The notes: generated by a model not told the origin, from the sequence alone. A DNA stretch of 64,000 nt from G963668345 sp965226215 (GCA_965226215.1 CBDDCH010000002.1:1426001-1490000); one strand, 5' to 3'; counted from the stretch's first letter, positions 42,736 through 52,147 are shown. A program made the numbers and translations.

Positions 42736-43880
42736 TGCTCTGGGAGACTTTTTCTCCGCTGCCCTCGACGAGCGTGGAGTACCGGTCGACCGGCAATCCC
42801 GACCACTTTTCAACTCGACCGCTGGGCCAGAAAGCCTGCACCTCGGTCACCTCCGCCGACTCGCCCAGGCCGACCAGCACGCGTGGGTCGTTTGACGAAC
42901 AATAGCTTCCGTCCGGCCGTACCCGCCGCCACAGAGTGGGAGCCGCCGGTCGAACCACGGCCACTCTAGCGCCATGCATGTCGCGTTTACCCTTGCCCCC
43001 CGTCAATCGCAGGCCGAGCCAGTGTCTTTTGTGGCCTACGTTGTTGATCAGCAGCCGGGCAGGACCGTTGTTGTTTACCAACATAACGTCGGTGTCGCCA
43101 TCATTACCTATGTCCCCAAACGCCGCGCCGCGAGTGACCTCGGAAACTTTGAACACGGCAGCCTGCTCCGTCGTCTCCTGGAAACTGCCATTGCCGAGGT
43201 TGCGGAAGAGCTGGTTCGTTTGGTGCAGCGGATACGGGTCGCGAACGCGAGCTAGTGCTTCAATCGTTGTTACCCCGCCGTTGCCAACGAATATGTCAAG
43301 CCAGCCATCGTTGTCATAGTCGAAGAACGCCGTGCCGAATGCGGTGTAGGGCCGGCTGGGTGCGGCCACGCCGGTTTGCAGCGAACGGTCCTCGAACCAG
43401 CCACCCCCATCGTTGACGTATAGGGTGTTCTTCTCGCCCATCAGATGCGTCATGAAAAGGTCTTCGTCACCGTCGTTGTCAAAATCCCCGGCATCCACAC
43501 CCATGCTGGATTCGGCTATGCCGTCTTGGTTGAGCGCTGTCCCCGCCAGCATCGCTTCGTTTCGGAAAGTGCCATCACGTTGGTTGATCCACAAGTGGTT
43601 GGGACGTCCGTCGTTCGCCACGTAGATATCCACGAAGCCGTCTGCGTTGAAATCCGCACAACTGACCCCCAGGGCTCCGTTGTATTCGCTGGCGATGCGT
43701 GAGGTTGCCGAAACATCCTGAAAAGTACCATCACCTCGGTTGCGAAACAGCCTCTCGGGAATGGGATCGAAGCTGAGGGGACTGCAGTAATCCACAGCAC
43801 CCGAATGCGAGAAGCATTTCTTTACGTTCGTGAAACTGAAATTCACGTAATTGCCGACGTATAAGCCAGGATTTCCGATT
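42728..43880 (-). pseudogene. CRTAC1/ASPIC protein gene, 5'-truncated
   Basis: The homologous part begins near 43880 (NPGLYVGNYVNF) and includes four FG-GAP loops (CADFNADGFVDIYV, AGDFDNDGDEDLFM, FFDYDNDGWLDIFV, FGDIGNDGDTDVML) and a complete C-terminal ASPIC domain (HGARVAVVRP to LPVDRYSTLVEG). The intact relative at 23238-24980 has seven blades and a signal peptide, so about three blades and the export signal are missing. The frame stays open to 44035, but the extra residues (SRRISPHEGQEGGSIGPAS) are unrelated. An IS1380 transposase gene starts only ~200 bases beyond the break, so IS-linked deletion is likely. Confidence 0.75.
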
Positions 43881-44055
43881 TGGCTCCTCTGACGGCACGA
43901 GTCTACACCCTCACCCGGCGAAGCGCAACCATTTCTCCACCCGAAAGAGGCGGCGGCTGAGGCGGGACCGATCGAGCCCCCTTCTTGCCCCTCATGGGGG
44001 CTGATCCGCCGCTGCGAAGTCAATTTCGCAGACACCCTTCCGAGCTTCCGTCCTC

Positions 44056-45536
44056 AGTACTCAGGTTTCGCATTCGGCAAGTCGCGTGCTACCCGCCCGG
44101 CACAGGCAGCGCCCAGATCCTCCGCAGCATGTCGCCAAACAGGCGCCGGTTCAGATGTCCCTCCGCGAACAAGAGCCAGTAATACCGCGCGTGTTTAATT
44201 AGCCGTCCGCCCGTCTTCATCAGCCGGTGCTGCAAGCTCGTCAGCGACCAGCTCTTGATCCGTTGCGGCAGCCCCAGCCGCCGCCACAAGTTGCCCAGGT
44301 TATAGGCCAACACGCTGAGCTGCAAGCGCACCTCGTTCGCCCGGAAGCGATGGCACGACAGCCGCGTCCAGTGCGTCGCTTGCTTACCTTCTTTGATCCA
44401 CTGCTCCGCCGTGCCGCGCTTGTTGTAGAAACGCACCACCGACCGGCTTGGCAAGCTCATGTTCGTCACGATAAAACCGACGCGCGCGAATAGCTCGCCC
44501 TGGTGGTGCTCGACCTTGGCGACAACTCGTCTGGGCCCCTTCCAGCTCTCCGCCTGATAGCGAAAGCTCTTGTAGCGCACTAGCGGCTTGCGGCCGGGCC
44601 TCCCCGGCGGACGAAACAGGATGTCTTCGATCTCCAGCTCCAGGCTCTTATTGGCCGGAATGCGGATCGCGTAGTCCGCGCCGCGCTCCTCCAGTGCTTC
44701 GTAGATCTCGGGCTTGGCGAAGGCGGCATCGGCGCGAAAGGTGACCTGTTTGCCTTCGGCCAGTTGGCGCTCGATCTCCGGCAACAATAGCTCATCCCAG
44801 TCCTCGGCGCTGTGCACGTTGCCGGGACGCAGCTTGGCAGCGAGGCAATCACCATGACCGTTGAACAAAAGCAACGGGTGGTAGCAGACCGACTCGAAGT
44901 GTCCGTTGTAGGCACTGCCTTCCTGTTGGCCATGGACCGGACTCTCGGTGGAGTCCATGTCCAGAACGACCCGCTCGGAGTCGTCGAACGCCTCCGCTTG
45001 CCCGACCAGCTCTCGGTTCAGCGCCATCAGCCCCAGCAGGTTCTCTTCGCTCGCCAGCATCTCCGTCTCGAAGCCGTGCAGCGTCGAGGTCAAGGCCGCA
45101 CCGCGATCCCAGATCTTCTGCGAGCCGATCAAGCGAAACGTCGGGTCAGCCGACACTCGGACGGCGTCGTTGACGTCCTCGTAGCCTGCCAAGCGGCTGT
45201 AGACCGACTGCCGCAACAGATCAGCGAACGTGAACTGCTTGTTTGTGCCTTGCCGGGAGTCGGTGAGATGCTCGCCGATCAGTTTCCCGAGTCCGAGTCG
45301 CTCATCCAACTCCCGAACCAGGATCAAGCCACCGTCGGAAGTGACGTGCGATCCCTGGAAATCGACTTTCAACGAGCCGTTGAAACTTAGCTGGAATGGC
45401 TTGGTTTGTTTTTCACCCATTGGGTGTTGGCCTCCATGGCGTCCTCATCGGGCTCTAGCCCCTATGAATAAAGACGCTCAAGGCCGCCGGAAGGTCGAGA
45501 GGTCTGAATCAAATTGGAAATGCGGGTTTAGTAGTA
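44056..45536 (-). mobile_element. IS1380-family insertion sequence, ends tentative
   Basis: One transposase gene (44089-45420) fills most of the element. Tentative imperfect ends are TACTCAGGTTTCGCATTC on the left (about 44056) and the inverse of GAAATGCGGGTTTAGTAGTA on the right (about 45517-45536); they share only part of their bases, so the true limits are unsure. It lies between the truncated ASPIC gene and an exported-protein gene. Confidence 0.5.
44089..45420 (-). CDS. IS1380-family transposase
   Basis: The 443-aa protein is a DDE transposase of the IS1380 group. The N-terminus FQLSFNGSLKVDFQGSHVTSDGGLILVRELDERLGL is characteristic. Catalytic residues appear in VVLDMDSTESPVHGQQEG (first Asp), VTFRADAAFAKPEIYEALE (second Asp) and YNKRGTAEQWIKEGK (Glu), followed by RFRANEVRLQLSVLAYNLGNLWRR. 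Length is normal and there is no frameshift, so it may be active. Confidence 0.9.
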   Translation of the reverse strand: MGEKQTKPFQLSFNGSLKVDFQGSHVTSDGGLILVRELDERLGLGKLIGEHLTDSRQGTNKQFTFADLLRQSVYSRLAGYEDVNDAVRVSADPTFRLIGSQKIWDRGAALTSTLHGFETEMLASEENLLGLMALNRELVGQAEAFDDSERVVLDMDSTESPVHGQQEGSAYNGHFESVCYHPLLLFNGHGDCLAAKLRPGNVHSAEDWDELLLPEIERQLAEGKQVTFRADAAFAKPEIYEALEERGADYAIRIPANKSLELEIEDILFRPPGRPGRKPLVRYKSFRYQAESWKGPRRVVAKVEHHQGELFARVGFIVTNMSLPSRSVVRFYNKRGTAEQWIKEGKQATHWTRLSCHRFRANEVRLQLSVLAYNLGNLWRRLGLPQRIKSWSLTSLQHRLMKTGGRLIKHARYYWLLFAEGHLNRRLFGDMLRRIWALPVPGG

Positions 45537-45579
45537 GAAATAACAGAACTCGTTAGATCCTCACGGTTGGGTGTTGGGT

Positions 45580-45619
45580 CCCTGTTGCATCCGGTCGGGA
45601 GTTGGTAGTGGCAACAGGG
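45580..45619 (+). promoter_or_regulatory. Leader hairpin before the 45654 gene
   Basis: CCCTGTTGC (45580-45588) pairs exactly with GCAACAGGG (45611-45619) across 22 bases. It lies 35 bases before the GTG start and 26 before the ribosome site AGGAGA. No U-run follows. It may shape the messenger leader. Confidence 0.35.
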
Positions 45620-45653
45620 CCAAGTCAACTTTCTGAGAAAAGGAGAAATTACA

Positions 45654-46262
45654 GTGAGAATCTCAAATATCTTGAAGTGGGTCGTGCCGGTGTTCGCGCT
45701 GGTGTTCGTGCTGTCGGGCGTGCCGGCGTATGCGCAGACTGCCGAGTGCGGCGATAGCCCGAAGACAATCGTCTACCCGGACTGTACGCGCATTTCCATA
45801 ACCACTTGCGTCTGTGAAGTGCCCGACGGTGGGGGGAGCATTGACGACATTGTTGAAATCAAAAAGCTAACCAATGCGGGTGGTGGGACTACGGACTTCC
45901 AGGGGAATGCTTGCGCCCTCGACGGGGATGACGCCAGCTCAGCGTTCATCGATGACGTGACGAAACGAGGTAATCCGGGGCACAGTCCAAAGAACGCGAC
46001 ACCCAGCCCCAAACGTGACATTGCCATCGATTGCAATGGTGGGGGAAGCGGTTGTGATTCTGACACCGCTACTACGGGCGGCGACACAGTGGACGTTACT
46101 GTCGGGTCCTATGACGGCAAGAAGAGCGCCAAGGGCCAAGGTCGCGTTGGGTGGGGACGAGCCTCTTACGGTGGGTATCAATTTCCAGACCAACCCCTGC
46201 GATTAATTTCGGTCAGGGCTAAACAAGAATCAATCGAGTGGCAGCCTCTCTGGCGGGCTTAG
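45654..46262 (+). CDS. Secreted protein of unknown function
   Basis: The 202-aa protein has a clear signal peptide (about 1-27, WVVPVFALVFVLSGVPAYAQ). The mature part is acidic and Gly/Thr-rich, with about seven cysteines: CGDSPK, YPDCTRISITTCVCEV, GNACALDG, IDCNGGGSGCDSD. Paired cysteines suggest disulfides in the periplasm or outside the cell. I know no family. The start is a GTG with ribosome site AAAGGAGA 7 bases upstream. The last ~45 residues (KKSAKGQGRVGWGRASYGG onwards) look unlike the rest, so a late frameshift or an altered 3' end next to the repeat array is possible. Confidence 0.6.
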   Translation: MRISNILKWVVPVFALVFVLSGVPAYAQTAECGDSPKTIVYPDCTRISITTCVCEVPDGGGSIDDIVEIKKLTNAGGGTTDFQGNACALDGDDASSAFIDDVTKRGNPGHSPKNATPSPKRDIAIDCNGGGSGCDSDTATTGGDTVDVTVGSYDGKKSAKGQGRVGWGRASYGGYQFPDQPLRLISVRAKQESIEWQPLWRA

Positions 46263-46365
46263 GTCGCGGGGGGGGCTGTCTGTATCTTCGGAACCGATGT
46301 TCAAAAGCCCTTCAGTAGTTGTGTAGAAGGGCGTACGGCGCGTTCGCTGAGGAGCCTTCCTGCAG

Positions 46366-47935
46366 GGTGGGCCGCGTCGCTGGACCGCTCACTGACGTGC
46401 GCGGCTCGGTTTGGGGCGCTGGCCAAGCTGAGCCGCGAGTGTGAACGAGCGGTCCAGAGTTGCGGTTGCAGCGTGGCGTGGTGGGTGACGATCCCACAAG
46501 AGCGGCTGGCAAGGCATTGCGCTTGAGTTCAGCGTCATTCCGCGGTTGCAGTTACGTGCCGCTAAGCAGCTCCCTGCGTGCGCCACGTTCCTTCCTGCTG
46601 AGTGCTCTTCGTGCCGGCGGAGCGATACCCTGGGTCCGCCACGTTCCTTCCTGCTGAGTGGCTGCGTCGCTGGACCGCTCACTGACGTTCGCGGCTCGGA
46701 AGGGGCGCTGGCCAAGCTGAGCCGCGAGTGTGAACGAGCGGTCCAGAGTTGCGGTTGCACGGCGGCGTGGTGGGTGACGATCCCAAAAGCGGCTGGCAAG
46801 GCACCGCGCTTGGGTCGGCGTCATTGCGCGGTTCCTCTTCGTGTCGCGGAGTGGTACCCTGCGTGCGCCACGTTCCTGCTTGCTGAGTGCTCTTCGTGCC
46901 GGCGGAGCGGTACTCTGGGTCCGCCACGTTCCTTCCTGCTGAGTGGCTGCGTCGCTGGACCGCTCACTGACGTTCGCGGCTCGGAAGGGGCGCTGGCCAA
47001 GCTGAGCCGCGAGTGTGAACGAGCGGTCCAGAGTTGCGGTTGCACGGCGGCGTGGTGGGTGACGATCCCAAAAGCGGCTGGCAAGGCACCGCGCTTGGGT
47101 CGGCGTCATTGCGCGGTTCCTCTTCGTGTCGCGGAGTGGTACCCTGCGTGCGCCACGTTCCTGCTTGCTGAGTGCTCTTCGTGCCGGCGGAGCGGTACTC
47201 TGGGTCCGCCACGTTCCTTCCTGCTGAGTGGCTGCGTCGCTGGACCGCTCACTGACGTGCGCGGCTCGGAAGGGGCGCCGGCCAAGCTGAGCCGCGAGTG
47301 TGAACGAGCGGTCCAGAGTTGCGGTTGCACGGCGGCGTGGTGGGTGACGATCTCCCAAAAGCGGCTGGCAAGGCATGGCGCCGGCGTCATTGCGCGGTTC
47401 CTCTTCGTGTCGCGGAGTGGTACCCTGCGTGCGCCACGTTCCTTCCTGCTGAGTGGCTGCATCGCTGGACCGCTCACTGACGTGCGCGGCTCGGAAGGGG
47501 GCGCCGGCCAAGCTGAGCCGCGAGTGTGAGTTGCGGTTGCACGAGCTGTCCAGAGTTGCACTCGCAGCGTGGCGTGGTTGGTGACGATCCCACCAGAGCG
47601 GCTCCTAAGGCATGGCGCTTGAGTTCGGCGTCATTGCGCGGTTGCAGTCGTGCCGCTAAGCAGCTCCCTGCGTGCGCCACGTTCCTTCCTGCTGAGTGCT
47701 CTTCGTGCCGCGGAGCGACACCCTGGGTCCGCCACGTTCCTTCCTGCTGAGTGGCTGCGTCGCTGGACCGCTTACTGACGTGCGCGGCTCGGAAGGGGCG
47801 CTGGACCGCTTACTAACGTGCGCGGCTCGGAAGGGGCGCCGGCCAAGCCGAGCCGCGAGTGTGAACGAGCGGTCCAGAGTTGCGGTTGCAGCGTGGCGTG
47901 GTTGGTGACGATCGCGAATCGCTTCACGGCTCACT
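46366..47935. repeat. Tandem REPIN-containing array 1 (units of 225-298 bp)
   Basis: Six units begin at CGCTGGACCGCT at 46378, 46668, 46953, 47238, 47463 and 47761 (spacings 290, 285, 285, 225, 298). Each starts with a hairpin pair: CTGGACCGCTCACTGACGTG..CGGCTCGG and, about 20 bases on, its partial inverse CCGAGCCGCG..CGAGCGGTCCAG (11 bp outer and 10 bp inner stem around a mismatched bulge). A linker with GTGACGATCCC, GCGGCTGGCAAGGCA and one or two GCCACGTTCCT boxes follows. Two neighbouring units are almost identical over 285 bp (46701-46985 and 46986-47270). Long open frames here are by-products of the 3x95 period. Confidence 0.9.
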
Positions 47936-47957
47936 GACTTTCGCCGCTCGGGTGGGG

Positions 47958-48500
47958 CTAGATTGTAGGGTAGGTCGCCATCGGCGGGCCTTGGCCTTCC
48001 AGCACGTAGCGGACGGCAGATTGGACCTGCTCCCGCTTCCACAGATACCGACTGCTCCCGTGGCGGCCCCAGCGCAACCGCCGCGGATGATCGCAACCCT
48101 GACGATTCAGCATGCGGCTGGCGTAGGCTTTCAAATCACGCATGACCCTCTCCGGCCGGGCCGTCGCTGTCAGAACCACATGCACGTGCGTCGAACGCAC
48201 ATGCGCCGCGTGCAGCGGCCAAACGCGGTAAGAGCACACTTCACGAATCGCTTTGAGAACGAGGTCGCGACGCTTCTTGTCGAGCACATAGAGTTGTTGC
48301 CGCCTGTTTCCTGCTTCGACGGCCTCTCTGCGGGCGTCGAGAGGCAAGTATCGCGAACCCGCCAGGTTGTGGTCACGGTCCACCGAGCCGTTTTCGTTTC
48401 CGTGGAGTGTTCCGCCGTAGCAGGCGAACGTGATGAAATAGGCGACGGGGGCGTTGTCGGGCCTCTGTGTCGTAGCGTCGCGCGGAGGGCCAGAGGGCAC
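47958..48500 (-). CDS. REP-associated tyrosine transposase (RAYT, Y1/HUH)
   Basis: The 180-aa protein is a Y1-type HUH transposase of the RAYT kind, related to IS200/IS605 TnpA. The metal-binding HUH motif is STHVHVVL (His105-Val-His107), and the catalytic tyrosine is Tyr126 in LKAYASRMLN. The N-terminal AYFITFACYGG with NGSVDRDHN, and the C-terminal HGSSRYLWKREQVQSAVRYVLEGQG, match the family. RAYTs nick and move REP/REPIN sequences at single-stranded hairpins. Here the gene lies inside a dense array of hairpin repeats on both sides, the expected arrangement. The start is a GTG; the real one may be slightly downstream. Confidence 0.85.
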   Translation of the reverse strand: MPSGPPRDATTQRPDNAPVAYFITFACYGGTLHGNENGSVDRDHNLAGSRYLPLDARREAVEAGNRRQQLYVLDKKRRDLVLKAIREVCSYRVWPLHAAHVRSTHVHVVLTATARPERVMRDLKAYASRMLNRQGCDHPRRLRWGRHGSSRYLWKREQVQSAVRYVLEGQGPPMATYPTI

Positions 48501-48564
48501 TTTGCCCCTAGGTTACCACCGAACTTCGAGGGTCCACCACCGCCATTGCTTCCAAGCCGGTTCA

Positions 48565-48955
48565 TCGCTGGACCGCTTACTGACGTTCGCGGCTCGGAAG
48601 GGGCGCTGGACCGCTCACTGACGTGCGCGGCTCGGTGTGGGGCGCTGGACCGCTTACTGACGTTCGCGGCTCGCAAGGGGCGCTGGCCAAGCCGAGCCGC
48701 GAGTGTGAACGAGCGGTCCAGAGTTGCACTCGCAGCGTGGCGTGGTTGGTGACGATCCCTCAAAAGCGGCTGGCAAGGCATTGCGCTAAGGTCAGCGTCA
48801 TTGCGCGGTTGCAGTCGTGCCGCTAAGCAGCTCCCTGCGTCCGCCACGGTCCTGCTTGCTGAAGAGCTGCGTCGCTGGACCGCTCACTGACGTGCGCGGC
48901 TCGGAAGGGGCGCTGGACCGCTTACTGACGTTCGCGGCTCGCAAGGGGCGTACCC
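48565..48955. repeat. REPIN array 2, on the other side of the RAYT gene
   Basis: CGCTGGACCGCT(T/C)ACTGACGT followed by CGCGGCTCG occurs five times here (about 48567, 48605, 48645, 48871 and 48914). In several cases copies follow one another after only AAGGGG or TGTGGGG, without the inverse arm, so these are single REPs in tandem rather than full hairpin pairs. One full unit with inverse arm and linker lies at 48645-48860. The array stops about 20 bases before the next gene. Confidence 0.85.
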
Positions 48956-48980
48956 TCGGGCCTAGTGTACATTGGATAGT

Positions 48981-50537
48981 GTGACACGGCGTTTGTGGTT
49001 CGCTAACCCGCCGGTGGGCGGCTTCGCCGCGCTTCTGCGACTGTGTCGCTCCGCCTTTGCGCTTTGGCTGGTTCTCACTCTGCTCGGCACGACGGGTTCC
49101 AGCCTGGCGTCCTCTTGGGCAGAAGGAACCGCCTACCAGCGCGAGGGAGAGAATCTGAGGCCGCTCTCGAGGGTCTACGTCGCGGCTCGTTCGTCAAGCG
49201 GCCAACTACTCGCCACAGCTCGCAGCCGCCGTGACGGGCGCTATCAGCTTCTCAACCTGCCCGCTGCAAGGATCGTCCTTACAGCCTACCGACCCGGATA
49301 TTACACCCGGCTCGCCGCCGGGCGAAGCGGGTCCCGAATAGTTCTCGATTGCTCTTCCGGCTGCGCTCAGACGGGTGCCGATTTCGAGCTGATCCGCGGA
49401 GCGGTAATCAGCGGCGTGGTCGTTGACAGGCTGCGCGAGCCGATCGACCGGGTTCGAGTGTCGACCCGACCCATCAGTGGTCCTTCCGGCACCCGTGGGG
49501 GGACGGGTGCGGCGCAAGCCGTAACAGACGACCGGGGACAGTTCCGTTTGGCCAGCCTGCGCCCCGGCGTTTATACCTTGACTGCCCAAGGCAGCGCCCC
49601 TGGCTCTCCCCGGGAAGCGAGGACGGTCGAGGTGGAGGTTCACGAAGGTGAGCAAATCGATGGGCTCACGATTACTTTCGATAGCCAAGCCGCTTATCGA
49701 GTCTCGGGAGTATTGGCGGGAATGAGCCCGGCGAAAGGGGACCGAGTACAAATCAGACTAGAGGGCATAGGAAGTTCGCGCCAAAACCTTTCGACAAGGG
49801 CAGGGGAGGACAGCAACTTCCACTTCGCTGCTGTCACCGAGGGCCGCTACCTGGCGTCGGCAATTGTCGCACAGCAGGGTTCGGGTCCGAGCGCACGTCA
49901 GTTTCTGGATGTTGTTGACGTGCGCGGTAACATCGAGGGTCTGGTTCTACGTCCGGCTGCCACTGGTATCGTGAGGGGAACCGTGGAACTGGCGGCGGGC
50001 CCGGCGCCGTCTCAATTGCAGTTGCGTTTTTCTTCCAACGAAGGGTTCGGCACCCGCTCGTTTCGTGTTAAGACGGCGGAGCCGCGGTTCGAAGTTCAAG
50101 ACCTTGTGCCCGGGTCTTATCGTGTCGAGGCCCGCTCGTCGCAGGTCTATGTGAAAGGGATTCGTCAGGGCGAAGGCATTGCATCTGCCGACGACGTCAC
50201 GGTGTCGTCCGGGGCCAATCGTCTCGACATTGTCGTCGCGGCAGACCACAGCCAGGTCTACGGGACGATTCGCGAACCGAGGACGGGGCGGCCTCTTCCG
50301 CACGCCAGTGTAGCCTTGGATGGGCGAGGCCGCAAGAACTTGGTCCAAGCGGACCAGGCGGGCCGGTTCCTGTTCGGGAAAGTGATTCCCGGAGAGTATC
50401 GCATCTGCGCCTGGGCCGATATCCCGGCGGAAAAAGTCGAGGACGAGGTTAGTTGGGAACAGGCCGGCTGCGAACACAAGATCATCCCGATCGATCCCGA
50501 AAGTCAGGTGGAAATCGATCTGAGAGCCGCCCCATGA
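48981..50537 (+). CDS. Exported carboxypeptidase-regulatory-like protein 1
   Basis: The 518-aa protein (521 from a TTG at 48972) has an N-terminal export signal (ALWLVLTLLGTTGSSLASSWA) and several carboxypeptidase-regulatory-like (transthyretin-like beta) domains. Units with a ..DGRYQL.NLPAARI.LTAYRPGY.. type pattern recur: SRRDGRYQLLNLPAARIVLT, TDDRGQFRLASLRPGVYTLT, HFAAVTEGRYLAS, and AGRFLFGKVIPGEYRICAWA. There is no barrel, so it is a soluble or surface beta-sandwich protein. Function is unknown. Its stop overlaps the next gene as ATGA. The start region lies just after REPIN array 2; the GTG at 48981 is preferred. Confidence 0.78.
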   Translation: MTRRLWFANPPVGGFAALLRLCRSAFALWLVLTLLGTTGSSLASSWAEGTAYQREGENLRPLSRVYVAARSSSGQLLATARSRRDGRYQLLNLPAARIVLTAYRPGYYTRLAAGRSGSRIVLDCSSGCAQTGADFELIRGAVISGVVVDRLREPIDRVRVSTRPISGPSGTRGGTGAAQAVTDDRGQFRLASLRPGVYTLTAQGSAPGSPREARTVEVEVHEGEQIDGLTITFDSQAAYRVSGVLAGMSPAKGDRVQIRLEGIGSSRQNLSTRAGEDSNFHFAAVTEGRYLASAIVAQQGSGPSARQFLDVVDVRGNIEGLVLRPAATGIVRGTVELAAGPAPSQLQLRFSSNEGFGTRSFRVKTAEPRFEVQDLVPGSYRVEARSSQVYVKGIRQGEGIASADDVTVSSGANRLDIVVAADHSQVYGTIREPRTGRPLPHASVALDGRGRKNLVQADQAGRFLFGKVIPGEYRICAWADIPAEKVEDEVSWEQAGCEHKIIPIDPESQVEIDLRAAP

Positions 50538-52147
50538 AACGACTCGTCGCATTGGCTCTGGTGGTCTCTGTGGTGTGGGGAGCCCAGAGTCCCACCAAGG
50601 AGCCTCAAGGACGCATCGCCGGCACGGTCCGTTCGGCCACCACGAGCGAGCCGTTGAAGAGCGTGGTGGTCAGCCTCCGCTTACAAGCGCAGGGCCAGGG
50701 TTTCTCGAAAACAGCGGCTAGCGGACTCGAAGGCGACTTTGCTTTTGATCAGCTACCTGCCGGCCGTTACGAACTCGTATTTCGCAAAACGGGCTACCGG
50801 ACTATGCCAGGCCCGGGAGCAGCGGTCGCGCTGCGAAAGAATCAAAAGACCGACGATCTCGTTTTCGGATTGTGGCCCTTGGGCGCCATTGAGGGGCGCG
50901 TCTTGGACTCCGACGGTGAGCCGGTCCCCGAGGCGCGGGTTCGCGCTTATCACGTTCGGCACCGCCACACTGGAGTATTCCTGTCGCCGCATGGCCGGGC
51001 CGAGAGCGATGATCTGGGAGAGTATCGAATTTACGATCTCGCGGCTGGGCACTACTTGATCGGCGTGGCCCCGCCGCGGGCCGGCACCCCTGCGGCCGAA
51101 TATTACGCGAACACCGCGGGCAGCTTTTATCCTGGGGTTCCCGGGCCGTCCCAGGCGTTGCCGTTGAAGCTTGCCTGGGGCCAAGATCTCTCGGGCGTCG
51201 ACCCGCGACTTGCCGAGGGAGCCACGTACGGGGTGATGGGGACGGTTTGGGACGTCTCGATGGATGGGCCCTGTCCGGGGTGCGTCGTTCGCGCGGTGCT
51301 CATCGACGGCTCTCTTCGGGTAGGCCTCTCGAATACCGCACGGGCGTCGCGAGAGGGCCTATTCGTGCTGCGTGGCCTGGGCCCGGGGGATTACAGGATC
51401 ATTGCGAGGCGAGGCGGGAGGGAAGGGGCGGTTTCGCAGACCCAGGTGGCGGTGCGCGACCGGAACCTCGAGGACGTCGCGTTGCTGGTGGGGCAGGTGC
51501 AGCCGATCTCCGGCGAGATCGTGCTCGAGGACGCCCCGGACGGTGCGGATGCGGCACGGTGGGTCCCGTACGTGTCCTCGATGCCGCCGTCCACTTCGTG
51601 GCCGGATGGGGAAGGCGAAGTTTCCGAGAAGCTTCGATTTGAGATCGGTGGGCTTCCCGCGGCAACCTACCTTTTCCAAGTACTCGATCTCCCTAACGGG
51701 GCCTACCTCAAAGCGCTGCGGCTGGGCGGTCAGCCGCTCGCCGGGCCGGAGGTGACCGTTACCGCGTATGCGCCGCTGACAGGCCTTGAGGCGGTGATTG
51801 CGTTCGACGCGGCTGGTGTCAGCGGGCAGGTCAGGGCACGGCGGGCGACGGGCGACGATGTGGAAGGGCCGATCGAGGCGAAGGTGACACTGATTCCGCG
51901 GTCTAACCAAAGCGGCTATCTGGCCGCGCAAAGCGTTGCCACCGGGCCGGACGGCCGTTTCCGCTTTGCGACCGTTGTTCCCGGCGCGTATAGGCTGTAT
52001 GCCTTGCCAGCGATGAGTTCGGCGCAAATCTTCGACCCCGCGGTGCAGTTGTCATTGCGGTCCTCCAGCGAGCCGGTCAATCTCGAGCCCGAAGAGAGTG
52101 CGACCGTGGAGTTGTGGGTGGCGCCGCACTCGCAAGTGACGTATTGA
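50534..52147 (+). CDS. Exported carboxypeptidase-regulatory-like protein 2
   Basis: The 537-aa protein has a clean signal peptide (MKRLVALALVVSVVWGAQS) and carboxypeptidase-regulatory-like domains: GRIAGTVRSATTSEPLKSV with GDFAFDQLPAGRYELVFRK, AIEGRVLDSDGEPVPEARV with LGEYRIYDLAAGHYLIGVA, and GPDGRFRFATVVPGAYRLY. It is translationally coupled to the preceding gene (ATGA) and related to it. Such pairs in this bacterial group often accompany Oar-type receptors, one of which lies downstream beyond an array. The role is unknown; binding of polysaccharide or protein at the surface is a guess. Confidence 0.8.
   Translation: MKRLVALALVVSVVWGAQSPTKEPQGRIAGTVRSATTSEPLKSVVVSLRLQAQGQGFSKTAASGLEGDFAFDQLPAGRYELVFRKTGYRTMPGPGAAVALRKNQKTDDLVFGLWPLGAIEGRVLDSDGEPVPEARVRAYHVRHRHTGVFLSPHGRAESDDLGEYRIYDLAAGHYLIGVAPPRAGTPAAEYYANTAGSFYPGVPGPSQALPLKLAWGQDLSGVDPRLAEGATYGVMGTVWDVSMDGPCPGCVVRAVLIDGSLRVGLSNTARASREGLFVLRGLGPGDYRIIARRGGREGAVSQTQVAVRDRNLEDVALLVGQVQPISGEIVLEDAPDGADAARWVPYVSSMPPSTSWPDGEGEVSEKLRFEIGGLPAATYLFQVLDLPNGAYLKALRLGGQPLAGPEVTVTAYAPLTGLEAVIAFDAAGVSGQVRARRATGDDVEGPIEAKVTLIPRSNQSGYLAAQSVATGPDGRFRFATVVPGAYRLYALPAMSSAQIFDPAVQLSLRSSSEPVNLEPEESATVELWVAPHSQVTY

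Noticed and set aside
46546..47529. A 327-aa open frame on + and a 319-aa frame on - (46552-47511) with 95-residue repeats
   Set aside because: They are by-products of the 285-bp repeat period. The same DNA is open on both strands, the residues (VRGSEGALAKLSRECERAVQ) come from the hairpin arms, and there is no start signal or known domain.
47880..48752. A 290-aa frame on + across the RAYT region
   Set aside because: It is antisense to the RAYT gene and continues into repeats. The minus frame has the HUH and Tyr motifs, the plus frame has no recognisable domain.
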